A stretch of DNA of 64,000 bases from Kitasatospora azatica KCTC 9699 (GCF_000744785.1 NZ_JQMO01000001.1:1-64000), one strand, 5' to 3'; numbered from the stretch's first letter, positions 1-8,819 are shown. Notes: generated from the sequence alone by a model not told the origin. Program-made: numbers and translations.

Positions 1-1
1 C

Positions 2-745
2 TACCTGGACGCGACCTACTGCAAGGCCAGGGTCGAGCACCAGATCGTCTCCCGGGCCGTGGTCGTGGCCACCGGCATCACCGAGGACGGCGGCCGCGAA
101 GTGCTCGGGGTCATGGTCGGCGACAGCGAGACCGAACTTTTCTGGACCGAGTTCCTTCGCTCGTTGCGCGAACGCGGCCTTGCCGGAGTCCGGCTCGTGA
201 TCGGCGACCACCACCTCGGGCTGGTCAAGGCCATCCGCAAAGTCATGCTCGGGGCCTCCTACCAACGCTGCAGGGTCCATTTCCTACGGAATGTGTTCAG
301 CGTGATCAACAAGGAAGCCGGCGAGATGGTCGCCGCGACGATCCGCACGGTCTTCGCCCAGTCCACCGCCGAGGGGGTCCGCACCCAACTCGACACCGTC
401 GCCGACATGCTCGGCGCCCAGTTCCCGAAGGTCAAAGCGATGCTGCTGGAAGCGAAGGACGACCTGACCGCCTTCGCCGTCTTCCCGGAACGACATTGGA
501 AGAAGATCCAGTCCACCAACCCGCTGGAGCGGATCAACCGCGAGATCAAACGCCGCACCGACGTCGTCCAGGTCTTTCCGAACGACGACGCGCTCCTGCG
601 ACTGGTCACCGCCGTGCTCTTCGAGCTCCACGACGAGTGGATCGCCTTCCCCCGCCGCTACCTGCCCGAAGGCAGCATGGACCAGCTCTACCCTGCCAAG
701 CTCCCCGAAAGCGCCCCCGCACTACCCAACACGCCCACCGACTGA
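2..745 (+). CDS. IS256-family (mutator) transposase, 5' end outside window
   Basis: C-terminal part of an IS256/mutator-type DDE transposase that would move its own insertion sequence. The frame is open from the first bases, so the N-terminus lies outside the window. The visible part starts with YLDATYCKAR (first catalytic Asp), continues with VIGDHHLGLVKA (second Asp) and RCRVHFLRN, and has the family signature NPLERINREIKRR with the last catalytic Glu. No stop or frameshift interrupts the 247 visible codons. Whether the element is complete cannot be judged. Confidence 0.9.
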   Translation, partial: YLDATYCKARVEHQIVSRAVVVATGITEDGGREVLGVMVGDSETELFWTEFLRSLRERGLAGVRLVIGDHHLGLVKAIRKVMLGASYQRCRVHFLRNVFSVINKEAGEMVAATIRTVFAQSTAEGVRTQLDTVADMLGAQFPKVKAMLLEAKDDLTAFAVFPERHWKKIQSTNPLERINREIKRRTDVVQVFPNDDALLRLVTAVLFELHDEWIAFPRRYLPEGSMDQLYPAKLPESAPALPNTPTD

Positions 746-775
746 TCGGCTACACCACCAAGCGGGACACGACCA
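746..775. repeat. Candidate right terminal inverted repeat of the IS256-type element
   Basis: The 30 bases just after the transposase stop end in AAGCGGGACACGACC, the kind of end seen in actinobacterial IS256 elements. The left end is outside the window, so the match cannot be tested here. Confidence 0.4.
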
Positions 776-1135
776 GCGAAACAGAAAAGCCGTGCGGGGT
801 GCAGCAGAGGGAAACCGAATTCAGGCACGCAAGAAAGGGGCCTACGCCTCTCGCGGCCGACACAACACCAGCCATTCCCGCCCTCCCAGAAATCCCGCTA
901 GATGCCCCCGAGGCAATCATCAGGACGACGACACCAAACCGAACACCACCCAGCAGACCGGACCGAACGGTGGCACCAGAGCCGGACGCCGAAGCAGCCG
1001 GGCACGGCCCGGACGGCGACCAGGGCGCAGCGGCGCGGACACGGCTGGCGGTTCTCAACGAAGGCCCGGGCGCAGCAACGGGCAGCGAGGCTGGCGGTGA
1101 CATCGGCCCCGGAGCGGATACCGGTCTTTGATGCA
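776..1135. other. Intergenic stretch without a convincing gene
   Basis: About 360 bases between the IS256 end and the next gene. Frames are open on both strands, but the translations are Arg/Pro/Thr-rich and lack a good ribosome site. It may hold the promoter of the 200-residue gene that follows. Confidence 0.4.
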
Positions 1136-1738
1136 ATGACCGCTGTGACGATCCCCTGGACACTCCACCGCTCCGAATTCCTGCGGCTGGCTCGCCTGCT
1201 CGAACCCGCCGTACCGGCGACCACCATGCTGTCGACCTGGGACGCCGACGAGGCAGAGCTGGCCATCGAGGACCTCGCCGACCAACTCTCCGACCGTCAC
1301 ACCCCGCTACGGCGCGCGGACCGGGCCGCCGTCCTCGAGTTGGCCGAAGCGCTCGGCGTATCGGCCAAAGCCACCTCCGCGGTGCGCTGGTGCCCCGACC
1401 TGGAAGCGGACGACCAGTGGTGGTGGGAGGTCGAGAACTCACCACGCGCCGCGGCAATCACCGTCGAACTCGCACGGGAGATCTCACCCGGCCATCCGCT
1501 CCACAACATCCCCCTCACCCCCTGGCTGGAGTGCGGGGCCTGCGACGACGTCCTCCTTCGCCTCGACGACGAGAACGCCCTCAACGGCAGAGCCCCGTAT
1601 CAGGCAGCCGTCGTCCACCCCACCTGGTCCCGGCGCGCCGAAACCCCACCATGGCCCACCACCACCGTCTACGACGACGGGCTCCACGCACTCAACAGAC
1701 TCGAAACCTGCTACCGAACCACCCCGGACGAGGACTAG
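1136..1738 (+). CDS. Hypothetical protein (200 aa)
   Basis: Soluble, acidic, Trp-containing protein beginning MTAVTIPWTLHRSEFLRL. No family is recognised. Residues 35-75 look helical (DADEAELAIEDLADQLSD). A Cys pair (ECGACDDVLLRLDDEN) in the middle could bind metal or be incidental. The upstream extension of this frame is low-complexity Arg/Pro sequence, so the ATG at 1136 was chosen. The gene faces the small membrane protein gene downstream tail to tail. Confidence 0.6.
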   Translation: MTAVTIPWTLHRSEFLRLARLLEPAVPATTMLSTWDADEAELAIEDLADQLSDRHTPLRRADRAAVLELAEALGVSAKATSAVRWCPDLEADDQWWWEVENSPRAAAITVELAREISPGHPLHNIPLTPWLECGACDDVLLRLDDENALNGRAPYQAAVVHPTWSRRAETPPWPTTTVYDDGLHALNRLETCYRTTPDED

Positions 1739-1981
1739 CCCCACCCAACCCGACAGCAACCCAGGACGAGGCCGGCAACCAGGGTGGCCTGACGGCCGCC
1801 CAGCCAACCGGCCAACGACGGCGCAGCGGGCACGGTCGGCGGCGCGGGCCCGGAGAGCAGCCGACAGGCCACAGCGGGACGGCCTGGCGGCCGACCAGGA
1901 CGGCGGGCCGGGCACCGGCAGGCCAGCGGGTACCGCGAGCGTGCCGCCACACCACGCCCGGCCTGACACCCAGCCAGACGC

Positions 1982-2296
1982 TCAGTCAGCCGCCCGCCAC
2001 TTCGGCGCGCGGCGCCGTAGCACCCAGCGAAGGACGGCAACCTCGGCAAGTGCGACAAGGACGACCAGGGCGTTGAAAGCCGGGTCGCTCAACGTACCGC
2101 CAACACCGGTCGCGACCAGCGGAAGCGCCGCCGGCGCAGACACCACCGCAAAGCCAACCGCAGGCAACTCACCGGAACCAGACAACGGATCGGCCCAAGG
2201 CTGCACCGTCGTCCAGACCCCGAGCACGACGAGCAGCACGGCATACCCGAGAAAGACGGTGCGGCCGGCAGTGAAACGTCTCGGGCAAGCGGTCAT
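1982..2296 (-). CDS. Small membrane protein (104 aa), SCO4225-like
   Basis: Starts MTACPRRFTAGRTVFLGYAV and has three hydrophobic stretches (about residues 13-28, 43-60 and 72-90). It ends in a basic tail, WVLRRRAPKWRAAD, as expected for an inner-membrane protein. Size and layout resemble the SCO4225-type membrane proteins common in Streptomyces; that assignment is from memory of the family. A longer frame upstream is Gly/Cys/Trp-rich translated low-complexity DNA, so the inner ATG was preferred. Confidence 0.55.
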   Translation of the reverse strand: MTACPRRFTAGRTVFLGYAVLLVVLGVWTTVQPWADPLSGSGELPAVGFAVVSAPAALPLVATGVGGTLSDPAFNALVVLVALAEVAVLRWVLRRRAPKWRAAD

Positions 2297-2641
2297 GGCC
2301 AGATGCTGCCACGTGCCGACACACAGACACGCAGCGGGACTGCTGCCGGGGCCGCCGCAACCACCAGCACCAAACCGAACACCGCCCCCACCAACCACCC
2401 CACACCCCGACCAATCCGACCCGAGTTCAGAACACCACAGGCAGCCAATCCACAAAAACAGCCGCACAGAATTCCAACCCGAATACAGACTCATAGCACC
2501 CCGACCGACCCCACCAACGGGCCGACAGGGCCCCGATCCCACCAGACACCACACACAGTCACCAATCTGGCCCCGACACCCCAGGCCGGACACCCCACTA
2601 ACCCCCACAACAAACCCAACTAAAGGTCCAGACAACATGGC
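2297..2641. other. CA-rich low-complexity intergenic stretch
   Basis: The plus strand is strikingly rich in CCA/ACC/CAA runs and poor in G, unlike the flanking genes. No believable gene is visible on either strand. It contains the upstream region of the membrane protein gene and the 3' side of the gene broken by the ISAs1-type element. Confidence 0.5.
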
Positions 2642-2793
2642 TTACAGGACCATCCACGCCCCAAGACAACAACAGGTCACACCTAGCGCCTTCGCCGGGT
2701 AGAGCTTCGCGTGGAGCACCCGCGTCTCCCACCACGGATCGTCAGGAGCGGAGACCAGCGCGGCCACCAGCTCCCGCTTGGACGGCACCGTCA

Positions 2794-2803
2794 GCACCAG
2801 CGG
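2794..2803. repeat. Target-site duplication, left copy
   Basis: GCACCAGCGG directly abuts the left end of the element and recurs exactly at its right end (4142-4151). Ten bases is within the range known for ISAs1-family elements. Confidence 0.9.
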
Positions 2804-2845
2804 CAGGGGCGTTTCAAAGTCCCGGTGATCATGTAGACCGGCTGG

Positions 2846-3997
2846 TCAGGCGATGCCCAGGAGGTCCAGCGGCCTGTTGAAGGGCTCGTAGGAGACGTGG
2901 CGGAGGCCGGCAGCGATGTTGCGGTGTCCGTGCTGTCGCAGCGTGTTGATCGCCAAGTTGCGGAGGGTCGCCATGTTCTCGGGTCCGTGGCCGGTGCGGA
3001 TCTTCGAGGCGTCCTCGCCGAAGGTGGTGTCGCGGACGAAGTGCAGCCGGTTCTCGATGGTCCACTGTGACCTGGCGAGCTGGCCCAGGCGCTGGGGTGA
3101 GGCTTCTTGTGAGGTCAAGTCGGTGATCGCATAGACGGTCTGACGGCTCACGGTGCCAACCTTGAGGTCGGTGCGGTGTCGCAGGATCCGCACGGCCTGG
3201 ACGGCGTGGGGAAAGTCCAGGCCGAGACCGGTGATGGTGAGTGCCCTGGTCACGCGGGTCTCCTTGCGGCCGTGGCCGATCTCGCGGTCGTAGCGCCTCG
3301 CGGTGACGTCCTTCCACGGCAGTGACCGCAGCCGGCGGTGCAGCTCAGGCTGGTTGGCCTTGACCACCAGCAGGTAGTGGGCCTTCTTCTCCTCCACGAG
3401 GAAGCGCGCGTGGGCGCGCTGGGTGTGCAGGGCGTCGGCGGTGACGGTGATCCCGGTCAGGTCGTAGGGCTCCAGCAGCGTGGCGAAGCACGTGATTTCG
3501 TTGGTCTTGTCGGGAACCCGTAGCTGGGTGACGGTCCGGCCGTCACCGGTCATCGCGGCCAGCAGGTGGGCGGCGGGAGTCTGGCCGTTCCGGGAGCCAC
3601 GGGCGGTCTTGCCGTCCACGGCCACCGAGTCCGCACCGCCGGGATCAGCACCGGTTAGATCGGCCAGGCCCCGGGGGCAGACCAGGTTGACGACCCGTCG
3701 GATCGTGGCGGCGCTCGGCCCGATGCGCACCCCCAACGCGCCCGCCACACGAGCACCCAGCCGGGCCAGGGCCTGCTGCGGAGCATTCGCGGACCACTGG
3801 CCGATCGCCGCATACGAGCGCGCGCCGGCGACCACCGCCGAGGCAGCAACCAGCAGCACCGCCACGAACGGGTGACGCACACCGCGCCGCCGACGCGGAT
3901 CCGGCAGCACCCGCAACCGCTCCACCAGCGAGAGTCCCGCCACCTCCTCCAGAGTGGGCGACTTGACGAGACAGACGGTGGCAGACTGACGGCACAT
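2846..3997 (-). CDS. ISAs1-family transposase (383 aa)
   Basis: DDE transposase of the element. An N-terminal ISAs1-type domain has LPDPRRRRGVRHPF. The first catalytic Asp is in VDGKTARGSRNG, a second acidic site in VTADALHTQ, then the conserved VVKANQPEL, and the Glu region WTIENRLHFVRDTTFGED near residue 320. Length is normal for the family and the frame is intact. The start ATG and the GGAG ribosome site lie in the 3' arm of a hairpin (3995-4008 pairing with 4045-4058), so translation is probably damped in read-through transcripts. Confidence 0.95.
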   Translation of the reverse strand: MCRQSATVCLVKSPTLEEVAGLSLVERLRVLPDPRRRRGVRHPFVAVLLVAASAVVAGARSYAAIGQWSANAPQQALARLGARVAGALGVRIGPSAATIRRVVNLVCPRGLADLTGADPGGADSVAVDGKTARGSRNGQTPAAHLLAAMTGDGRTVTQLRVPDKTNEITCFATLLEPYDLTGITVTADALHTQRAHARFLVEEKKAHYLLVVKANQPELHRRLRSLPWKDVTARRYDREIGHGRKETRVTRALTITGLGLDFPHAVQAVRILRHRTDLKVGTVSRQTVYAITDLTSQEASPQRLGQLARSQWTIENRLHFVRDTTFGEDASKIRTGHGPENMATLRNLAINTLRQHGHRNIAAGLRHVSYEPFNRPLDLLGIA

Positions 3998-4058
3998 CGA
4001 AGCTCCAGCGGTTCAAGGCGACTTGGCAAGGTCACCTCGTTCAACTGGAGCTTCGATG
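3995..4058 (-). promoter_or_regulatory. Hairpin masking the transposase start
   Basis: CATCGAAGCTCCAG at 3995-4008 is the exact reverse complement of CTGGAGCTTCGATG at 4045-4058. In the minus-strand transcript the stem contains the GGAG ribosome site and the AUG of the transposase. Other insertion sequences (IS10, IS50) use such stems to block translation of messages from outside promoters. The role here is inferred. Confidence 0.65.
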
Positions 4059-4141
4059 CGTACGTGACGGGCCTACCCGGACCCTCCAGACCGCTCTGGC
4101 CTGCGAACTCATGTGATCACCAGGACTTTGAAACGCCCCTG

Positions 4142-4151
4142 GCACCAGCGG
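4142..4151. repeat. Target-site duplication, right copy
   Basis: GCACCAGCGG, identical to the copy left of the element. Confidence 0.9.
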
Positions 4152-4313
4152 GCCCACGTCCTTTGCAGCGCGGGCCTGCACGCACTGCGGGCACTCCAGC
4201 CGGTCCGGACGACGCGGCGCCGGAAGATCGTGAGGACGGCTGAAGCCCTGACGGTTCCCATTGCTGCCCCAAATAGGAAGAGCAACTGCTCGCGTTGCCC
4301 GTACCCTCCCGGT

Positions 4314-5351
4314 ATGGCACCAGATCCTCAACCTCGCAGCGTCTACCTGGACTTGAACCACTGGTATGCCCTTGGTGACGCCTTGGCAGGCGAGCCGCAG
4401 CAGGCAAACCATGTAGCCGTCCTTGAAGACCTGGCGCAGCAGGCCGAGCAGGGGCGGCTAGTGTTCCCGCTGTCGGTGGTGCACTACATGGAGTTGGCTG
4501 AGAATCCCCGCGACCACCAGCGGCAACGAGCGGCTGATGCGATGATGAAGCTGTCACGAGAGCCCGTAACCATCGCCCCGCTTTCAAAGATCATCGACGA
4601 AGAGCTGTCGCAGGAGCTACACCGCCGGCTCCGACGTCCCATGTTCCCCATCAAGGTGAAGAAGTTCGGCGTCGGTGCCGGCTTCGCCGCTCTCGGCGAA
4701 CCCCGGCAGCTGAGGCTGATCGGCGGAACGGCCGAGGACCGCCTGCAGCTGGCGGCCCGTATGGGGACGACGGTCAAGGATCTCGAGAGGGAGGCCAACA
4801 CGCGTGCTGAGTACATGTTCTTGGCTGGTCCCTCAGCTGGAGAACGCGTCCAGATCCCCGGGTACGACCCGTACGCGGCGCGCGGCATCGCCGACAGGGA
4901 GCTCGACAGCTTCAACGTCATGGTGAACACCCTGCGCACCATGCCCGAGTACGGCTCCCGCCCATTGGACCTCATCTGCGCCCGCCAGCTGTCCTTCGAC
5001 ATCATCGACAACTACACGCGCGCGCTGATCAGCGCGGGCTACACGAAGAGCAGCCCGTGGCACAGCAAGGAAGATCTCACCGACTTCCTGATGTCGCTTC
5101 CCTCACGACGGGTGGCCTCGCTGATCCAGTTTCACTACCTCCAGGACATCCACCGCAACTGGTCCATCAACGACCTGCGCGACATCACCGCCCTGTCGAT
5201 GGCCATCCCCTACTGCGACATCGTGGTGACCGACAAAAAGGCATGGGACACCGCCACCAACCGCGCGCGCCTGGACCGGGAGTTCAGTACCGCGATCTTC
5301 TCTCGCCTCAACGATCTCTCCGACCACCTCCAGTACAGAGCGAAGTCCTGA
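4314..5351 (+). CDS. PIN-like domain protein (345 aa)
   Basis: The N-terminus reads RSVYLDLNHWYALGDAL, the hydrophobic-strand-plus-Asp start typical of PIN-like nuclease folds (Asp13). Near the C-terminus, SMAIPYCDIVVTDKKAWD supplies the second acidic pair expected on the last strands of the fold, with further acidic residues between. PIN domains usually cleave RNA, but this protein is two to three times the usual size of a VapC toxin and has no small antitoxin gene beside it. Start ATG at 4314; the frame upstream is shadow. Substrate unknown. Confidence 0.6.
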   Translation: MAPDPQPRSVYLDLNHWYALGDALAGEPQQANHVAVLEDLAQQAEQGRLVFPLSVVHYMELAENPRDHQRQRAADAMMKLSREPVTIAPLSKIIDEELSQELHRRLRRPMFPIKVKKFGVGAGFAALGEPRQLRLIGGTAEDRLQLAARMGTTVKDLEREANTRAEYMFLAGPSAGERVQIPGYDPYAARGIADRELDSFNVMVNTLRTMPEYGSRPLDLICARQLSFDIIDNYTRALISAGYTKSSPWHSKEDLTDFLMSLPSRRVASLIQFHYLQDIHRNWSINDLRDITALSMAIPYCDIVVTDKKAWDTATNRARLDREFSTAIFSRLNDLSDHLQYRAKS

Positions 5352-5454
5352 CACGCAGAGGTCCAGGAGCGCACTGATTGCCAATCGGACCGGTTTGGCG
5401 GGCTGTTTCGGCGTGCACTTCGTCGTTCAAGTTGATGATGGTCTCAAAAAGTGA

Positions 5455-5483
5455 AGCGGACCGCAAAGTTTCTGCGGTCCGCT
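5455..5483 (-). terminator. Rho-independent terminator
   Basis: AGCGGACCGCA (5455-5465) pairs perfectly with TGCGGTCCGCT (5473-5483) around a 7-base loop. On the minus strand the stem is followed by a short T run, so it ends transcription of the small membrane protein gene. It may also stop transcripts from the PIN-like gene. Confidence 0.8.
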
Positions 5484-5526
5484 CTTAGCTCACATCTTCC
5501 GATCTAATTTTGGTGGAGCCATCAAC

Positions 5527-5877
5527 TCAGTCACGTGAAATATGGCGCCATGCGACTGCGCATCCCTTCACCATAATTCCAACGGTTCCTCCGAGAAGTA
5601 GGTACTGCCACCCCATGATGCTGAGGAATACTGCAAATCCGATGATGCTGACGAACACTACGAGGTTCCTACGAAACGTTCGTGCTTCGCTGTCATCCTT
5701 GGCACTAGTTCCCACGTTGGATACTTCCCGTGTACGAGATGAGTCTCCCGAACTAGTACCGTCTCCTACATGGGAACTCTTGTCATCATCTCCGATTGCT
5801 TCGCTACGTTCAACCGAGGTACTGTAGACATGCTGAACAGTGATGGTCGATGTTTCCGTGTAATTGGTTGCACTCAT
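5527..5877 (-). CDS. Small membrane protein with Ser/Thr-rich N-terminus (116 aa)
   Basis: The first 68 residues are hydrophilic and rich in Ser, Thr, Asp and Glu. Residues about 70-105 form one or two membrane segments (NLVVFVSIIGFAVFL and YLLLGGTVGIMVKGC). The DNA is clearly less GC-rich than its neighbours, a sign of a different origin. A strong terminator lies 45 bases downstream. No family recognised. Confidence 0.6.
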   Translation of the reverse strand: MSATNYTETSTITVQHVYSTSVERSEAIGDDDKSSHVGDGTSSGDSSRTREVSNVGTSAKDDSEARTFRRNLVVFVSIIGFAVFLSIMGWQYLLLGGTVGIMVKGCAVAWRHISRD

Positions 5878-6096
5878 TGACTCGTCCTCATTTCAGTAGT
5901 GTTTAAGAAAACATCGGAAGACGCCCGGGCCAGTCTTGGCGGACGCCCGGGCGCTTTCGCGTGTGGAATTCCCAGGATAGCACCGACGGGCAGGCACGAA
6001 AGGGCCCGGCAATTCACGCGCCCCGGCCATCGCCAGGGAATTGACGTGAGCTGCAGAAATGCCCTGGAAAGGGCTGACTGACCCGGCCCATTGGCC

Positions 6097-6120
6097 GACC
6101 ACAGATGCCTGCCTGTGGTC
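6097..6120. terminator. Small perfect hairpin downstream of the helicase region
   Basis: GACCACAG and CTGTGGTC form an 8-bp stem with an 8-base loop. It lies downstream of the helicase remnant on the minus strand. There is no T run, so activity is uncertain. Confidence 0.4.
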
Positions 6121-6150
6121 CTTCAGCCGCGCCCACCACGGGCCATCCGC

Positions 6151-6384
6151 CTAAGCGGCGTGCTCACCGTGGCAGTCGGGACGGGCAGATGTGCGAACAG
6201 GTCGGCTGTCGGCGGTGACGGCCCTGCAGTGCGTCCAGTAGCTCGACCTGGTGGGGGCGAGCTTGCCGTCGGTACGGGCCTTGTCCTGCTTGCGCAGCCA
6301 GGCACCGGGGCGGAACGCGAGGTCCGCGTCGGCAGCGGTGAGCGTGCCGCTGGCCTTCAGGTAGGCCACCGTGCGGCGGTAGGA
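6151..6384 (-). pseudogene. Decayed copy of the helicase C-terminal repeat
   Basis: SYRRTVAYLKASG and AFRPGAWLRKQDKARTDGKL repeat, with differences, the last 70 residues of the complete helicase just upstream (SYRRLLAYLAAGG, AFRPGTWLRKQDKARTDGKL). After KL the matching frame shifts: the neighbouring frame reads PHQVELLDALQGRH, matching DHQTALLDALHRH of the intact gene. It is therefore a frameshifted partial duplication. Confidence 0.75.
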
Positions 6385-6491
6385 GCGGAGCCTGCGCGCC
6401 GAACTGCTGGACTGGCTGGGCAGCGTTGCGGATGCGGCCGCCTGGGGAGCAGGCAGCGAGGAGGACGTGGCGGCGGGGCGTACGGGGCGGG

Positions 6492-8819
6492 TCAGCCGGT
6501 GACGGTCTCGGCGTGCCGGTGGAGCGCGTCCAGGAGCGCGGTCTGGTGGTCGGTCAGCTTCCCATCGGTGCGGGCCTTGTCCTGCTTGCGCAGCCAGGTG
6601 CCGGGCCGGAACGCCGCGTCGTCGCCGAGGCCGGTGCGGTTCGCCGGGCCATCGAGGATGCCGCCGGCGGCGAGGTAGGCGAGCAGGCGGCGGTACGACC
6701 TGTTCCAGTCCGGCTCCAGGCGCCACAGCTCGTCCAACGCGTCCAGCTTCGCGACCTGGTCCTTGGTCAGGTTGTCGGCCTTGCGCTGGCGGCGCATCCA
6801 CGCCCCCACCGCGTAGTCGTCCAGCTTCGCGGTCGCCGGGATCGCCAGGTGGCCGTACTGTCGCTGGAACGCGGCGGCGTAGGCGGCGCCGCGCTCCCAG
6901 GCGTTGGCGTTCTTCGACCAGATCATGCCGAGCGCGTCCAGCTCGCTGACGCGGGCCGGGTCGAGCAGGCCCTGGCCGCCCAGGTGGCGCTGGCGGGCGA
7001 GCCAGGAGATCAGCTCGACGTGCTTCGCCTTGTCGGTCGGGTCGAGGTGGCCGTGCTCGATGTGGAAGACCGCCGCGACCGCGTGCATCCGCTGCCACTC
7101 GGCAGCCCGCGGGTTGAACGCCCGCAGCTTCACGGTCTGCAGGATCCGCGCCGCGTGCTGCCGGGCGTTGATCCGCAGCCACTCGATCGGCGACTCCACC
7201 GGGGCCGGCTGCTGCTCGGCCTCCCCCGCTTCGGGGGCCGCGCTCTCGGCAGGCTTGGCCGCGGTGGTGTGTGCGGTGCCCTGCGAGCGGCAGGCGCGCA
7301 GTTCGGTGATCCGGCCGACCACCCGGGCGTCGTGGGCCGCGAGGGCTCGCAGGACCCGCCAGATGGTGCGGAAGGAGCTGGCTTCGATCTCGGCGTCGGC
7401 CTCGGCCTTCACGGCTTCGCCGGCGTCGTGGACCTCGGACGGGTCCGCGGCGGCGGTGTCGTCGCCGACCACGGGCGTCGGGAGGTAGACCGGGATGATG
7501 ACCCAGGACACCTTGCCCTGCCGGTAGGACTGGCGCAGCGCACGGCCGACTGCCTGGACGATGTCGATGACGCTCGACTTCGGGTCCGCGAAGCACACCG
7601 AATCCACAGCTTGGACGTCGATGCCTTCAGACAGGAGCCGAGCGTTGCAGAGGATCCCGCACTCCTCGCCGTCCTCGCCGGTGTGGGCCTTGAACTCCGT
7701 GAACGCGGCCCGGCGGTCGCCCAGGCGGTCGGTGCCGGCCACCGCCTTCGCCCAGATCCGCTCCGGGCGTTCCGCGTCGGGCAGCAGTTCCGCGGCCTCC
7801 AGCAGGGTGCCGGCGAACTCCCGCGCCGAGGTCACCCGGGAGTGGAAGGTGATGACCCTGCGCAGGTCAAGGTCGGCGATCGCGCGCAGCACCGCGATCT
7901 GCAGGGCCAGGCGCAGCAGTTCCTCATTGGTGCGCTGGGATCGCAGGTCGGCGACGGCGGGGAGGTTGAGGAGGTCCCGCAGGTCTTCGTCGGTGACCAC
8001 CGGGACGAGGACGCGGTAGTCGGCGAGGTAGCCGTGCTCGATCCCCTGGCCGAGGGTCCAGGTGAACACGGTTTTGCCGTAGATGGTTTCGTCGTCCATC
8101 GAGCAGATGACAGTGCCCTCGGCGACATCCACCACCTCGCGCGGCACCCGGGCCTCATCCACGATCCGCGGAGTGGCGGTGAAGTACAGCCGGCGTACGG
8201 CGGGAACCTGGTCGTCGGTGTGCACGGCCGCCCACGCCTTGCCGTCCGAGCCGGCCGTGCGGTGCGCCTCATCGACCACCACCAGGTCCCAGGCCAGGAG
8301 GCCGCACAACTGATGCGCCTGGACGATGCGCTCCAGCGAGGCATAGGTGGCGTACACGGTCACCGGCTCACCCGGTTCCGCGGCCTGGACCAAGTCGGCG
8401 ATCCGGGCGGCCTGCGTGGACACCACGGCCTCGATGCGCCCGCCGGCCTCCGCGCTCTCCAAAGCCTCCTGGCGCGAGCACGCCGCCACCGCCAGGCCCC
8501 GTCGACCGCCCTTCGTGGACCAGGCTTCGGCGGTCTGCTCCAGCAACTCGATCGTCGGCACCAACACCAGCACCCGCCCCCGCGCGGCCAGGCGCCGGGA
8601 GCAGTTGGCGGCGATGAGGGTCTTCCCGGAACCAGTCGCGGCCACAATGGTCGCCCGGCCGCCGTCCTTCACCTCACGCACCGCGGCCGCGACCGCGTCC
8701 TTCTGGAACCCGTGCAGCGGCAGGACGCCATCGCGGGGCCGCGACGGGGCGGGTAGGCCGGGCTCCATCACGCGCGACGCCACCGCGACGGCGGTCGGCT
8801 CGGTGGTCGTGGTGTCCAC
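6492..8819 (-). CDS. DEAH-box helicase with helicase-associated repeats (775 aa)
   Basis: Superfamily 2 helicase. Residues 30-70 carry the Q-motif-like FQKDAVAAAV and Walker A (AATGSGKTLIAA); Walker B is DEAHRT near residue 190, motif III FTATPR, and the second RecA domain ends in QAVGRALRQSYR. From about residue 540 there are tryptophan-rich helicase-associated repeats (INARQHAARILQTV, WERGAAYAAAFQRQYGHL, WNRSYRRLLAYL), a layout known from actinobacterial plasmid and defence-island helicases. GTG start with AAGGAG ten bases upstream. A truncated relative lies at 13.4-14.7 kb. Substrate unknown. Confidence 0.9.
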   Translation of the reverse strand: MDTTTTEPTAVAVASRVMEPGLPAPSRPRDGVLPLHGFQKDAVAAAVREVKDGGRATIVAATGSGKTLIAANCSRRLAARGRVLVLVPTIELLEQTAEAWSTKGGRRGLAVAACSRQEALESAEAGGRIEAVVSTQAARIADLVQAAEPGEPVTVYATYASLERIVQAHQLCGLLAWDLVVVDEAHRTAGSDGKAWAAVHTDDQVPAVRRLYFTATPRIVDEARVPREVVDVAEGTVICSMDDETIYGKTVFTWTLGQGIEHGYLADYRVLVPVVTDEDLRDLLNLPAVADLRSQRTNEELLRLALQIAVLRAIADLDLRRVITFHSRVTSAREFAGTLLEAAELLPDAERPERIWAKAVAGTDRLGDRRAAFTEFKAHTGEDGEECGILCNARLLSEGIDVQAVDSVCFADPKSSVIDIVQAVGRALRQSYRQGKVSWVIIPVYLPTPVVGDDTAAADPSEVHDAGEAVKAEADAEIEASSFRTIWRVLRALAAHDARVVGRITELRACRSQGTAHTTAAKPAESAAPEAGEAEQQPAPVESPIEWLRINARQHAARILQTVKLRAFNPRAAEWQRMHAVAAVFHIEHGHLDPTDKAKHVELISWLARQRHLGGQGLLDPARVSELDALGMIWSKNANAWERGAAYAAAFQRQYGHLAIPATAKLDDYAVGAWMRRQRKADNLTKDQVAKLDALDELWRLEPDWNRSYRRLLAYLAAGGILDGPANRTGLGDDAAFRPGTWLRKQDKARTDGKLTDHQTALLDALHRHAETVTG

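Larger units (their letters stand above)
2804..4141 (-). mobile_element. ISAs1-family insertion sequence, complete (1338 bp)
   Basis: Both ends are visible. The left end begins CAGGGGCGTTTCAAAGTCC and the right end is its reverse complement with few changes; the similarity continues about 28 bp inward (GGTGATCA on both sides). It is flanked by identical 10-bp duplications and carries one intact transposase gene on the minus strand. Length, ends and duplication agree with the family, so this looks like a recent insertion. Confidence 0.92.
2642..4260 (-). pseudogene. Hypothetical gene interrupted by the ISAs1-family element
   Basis: If the element and one copy of its 10-bp target duplication are removed, a minus-strand frame runs straight through the junction: RLECPQCVQARAAKD, then VGPLVLTVPSKRELV, then VSAPDDPWWETRVLHAKLY, ending at a TAA at 2642. 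The upstream part has a CPQC knuckle that could bind zinc. The true start is unclear and may overlap the promoter of the PIN-like gene. No family is recognised. Confidence 0.5.

Noticed and set aside
1740-2640. Several open frames on both strands
   Set aside because: Apart from the 104-aa membrane protein, translations are Pro/Thr/Arg or Gly/Trp/Cys low complexity caused by skewed base composition.
5921-5953. Two CGCCCGGGC palindromes as a terminator
   Set aside because: The pairing is possible but short and without a T run or a clear gene to end; not listed as a feature.
6426-8756. 776-codon plus-strand open frame
   Set aside because: It is the antisense shadow of the helicase; Gly/Arg/Val-rich and without family motifs.
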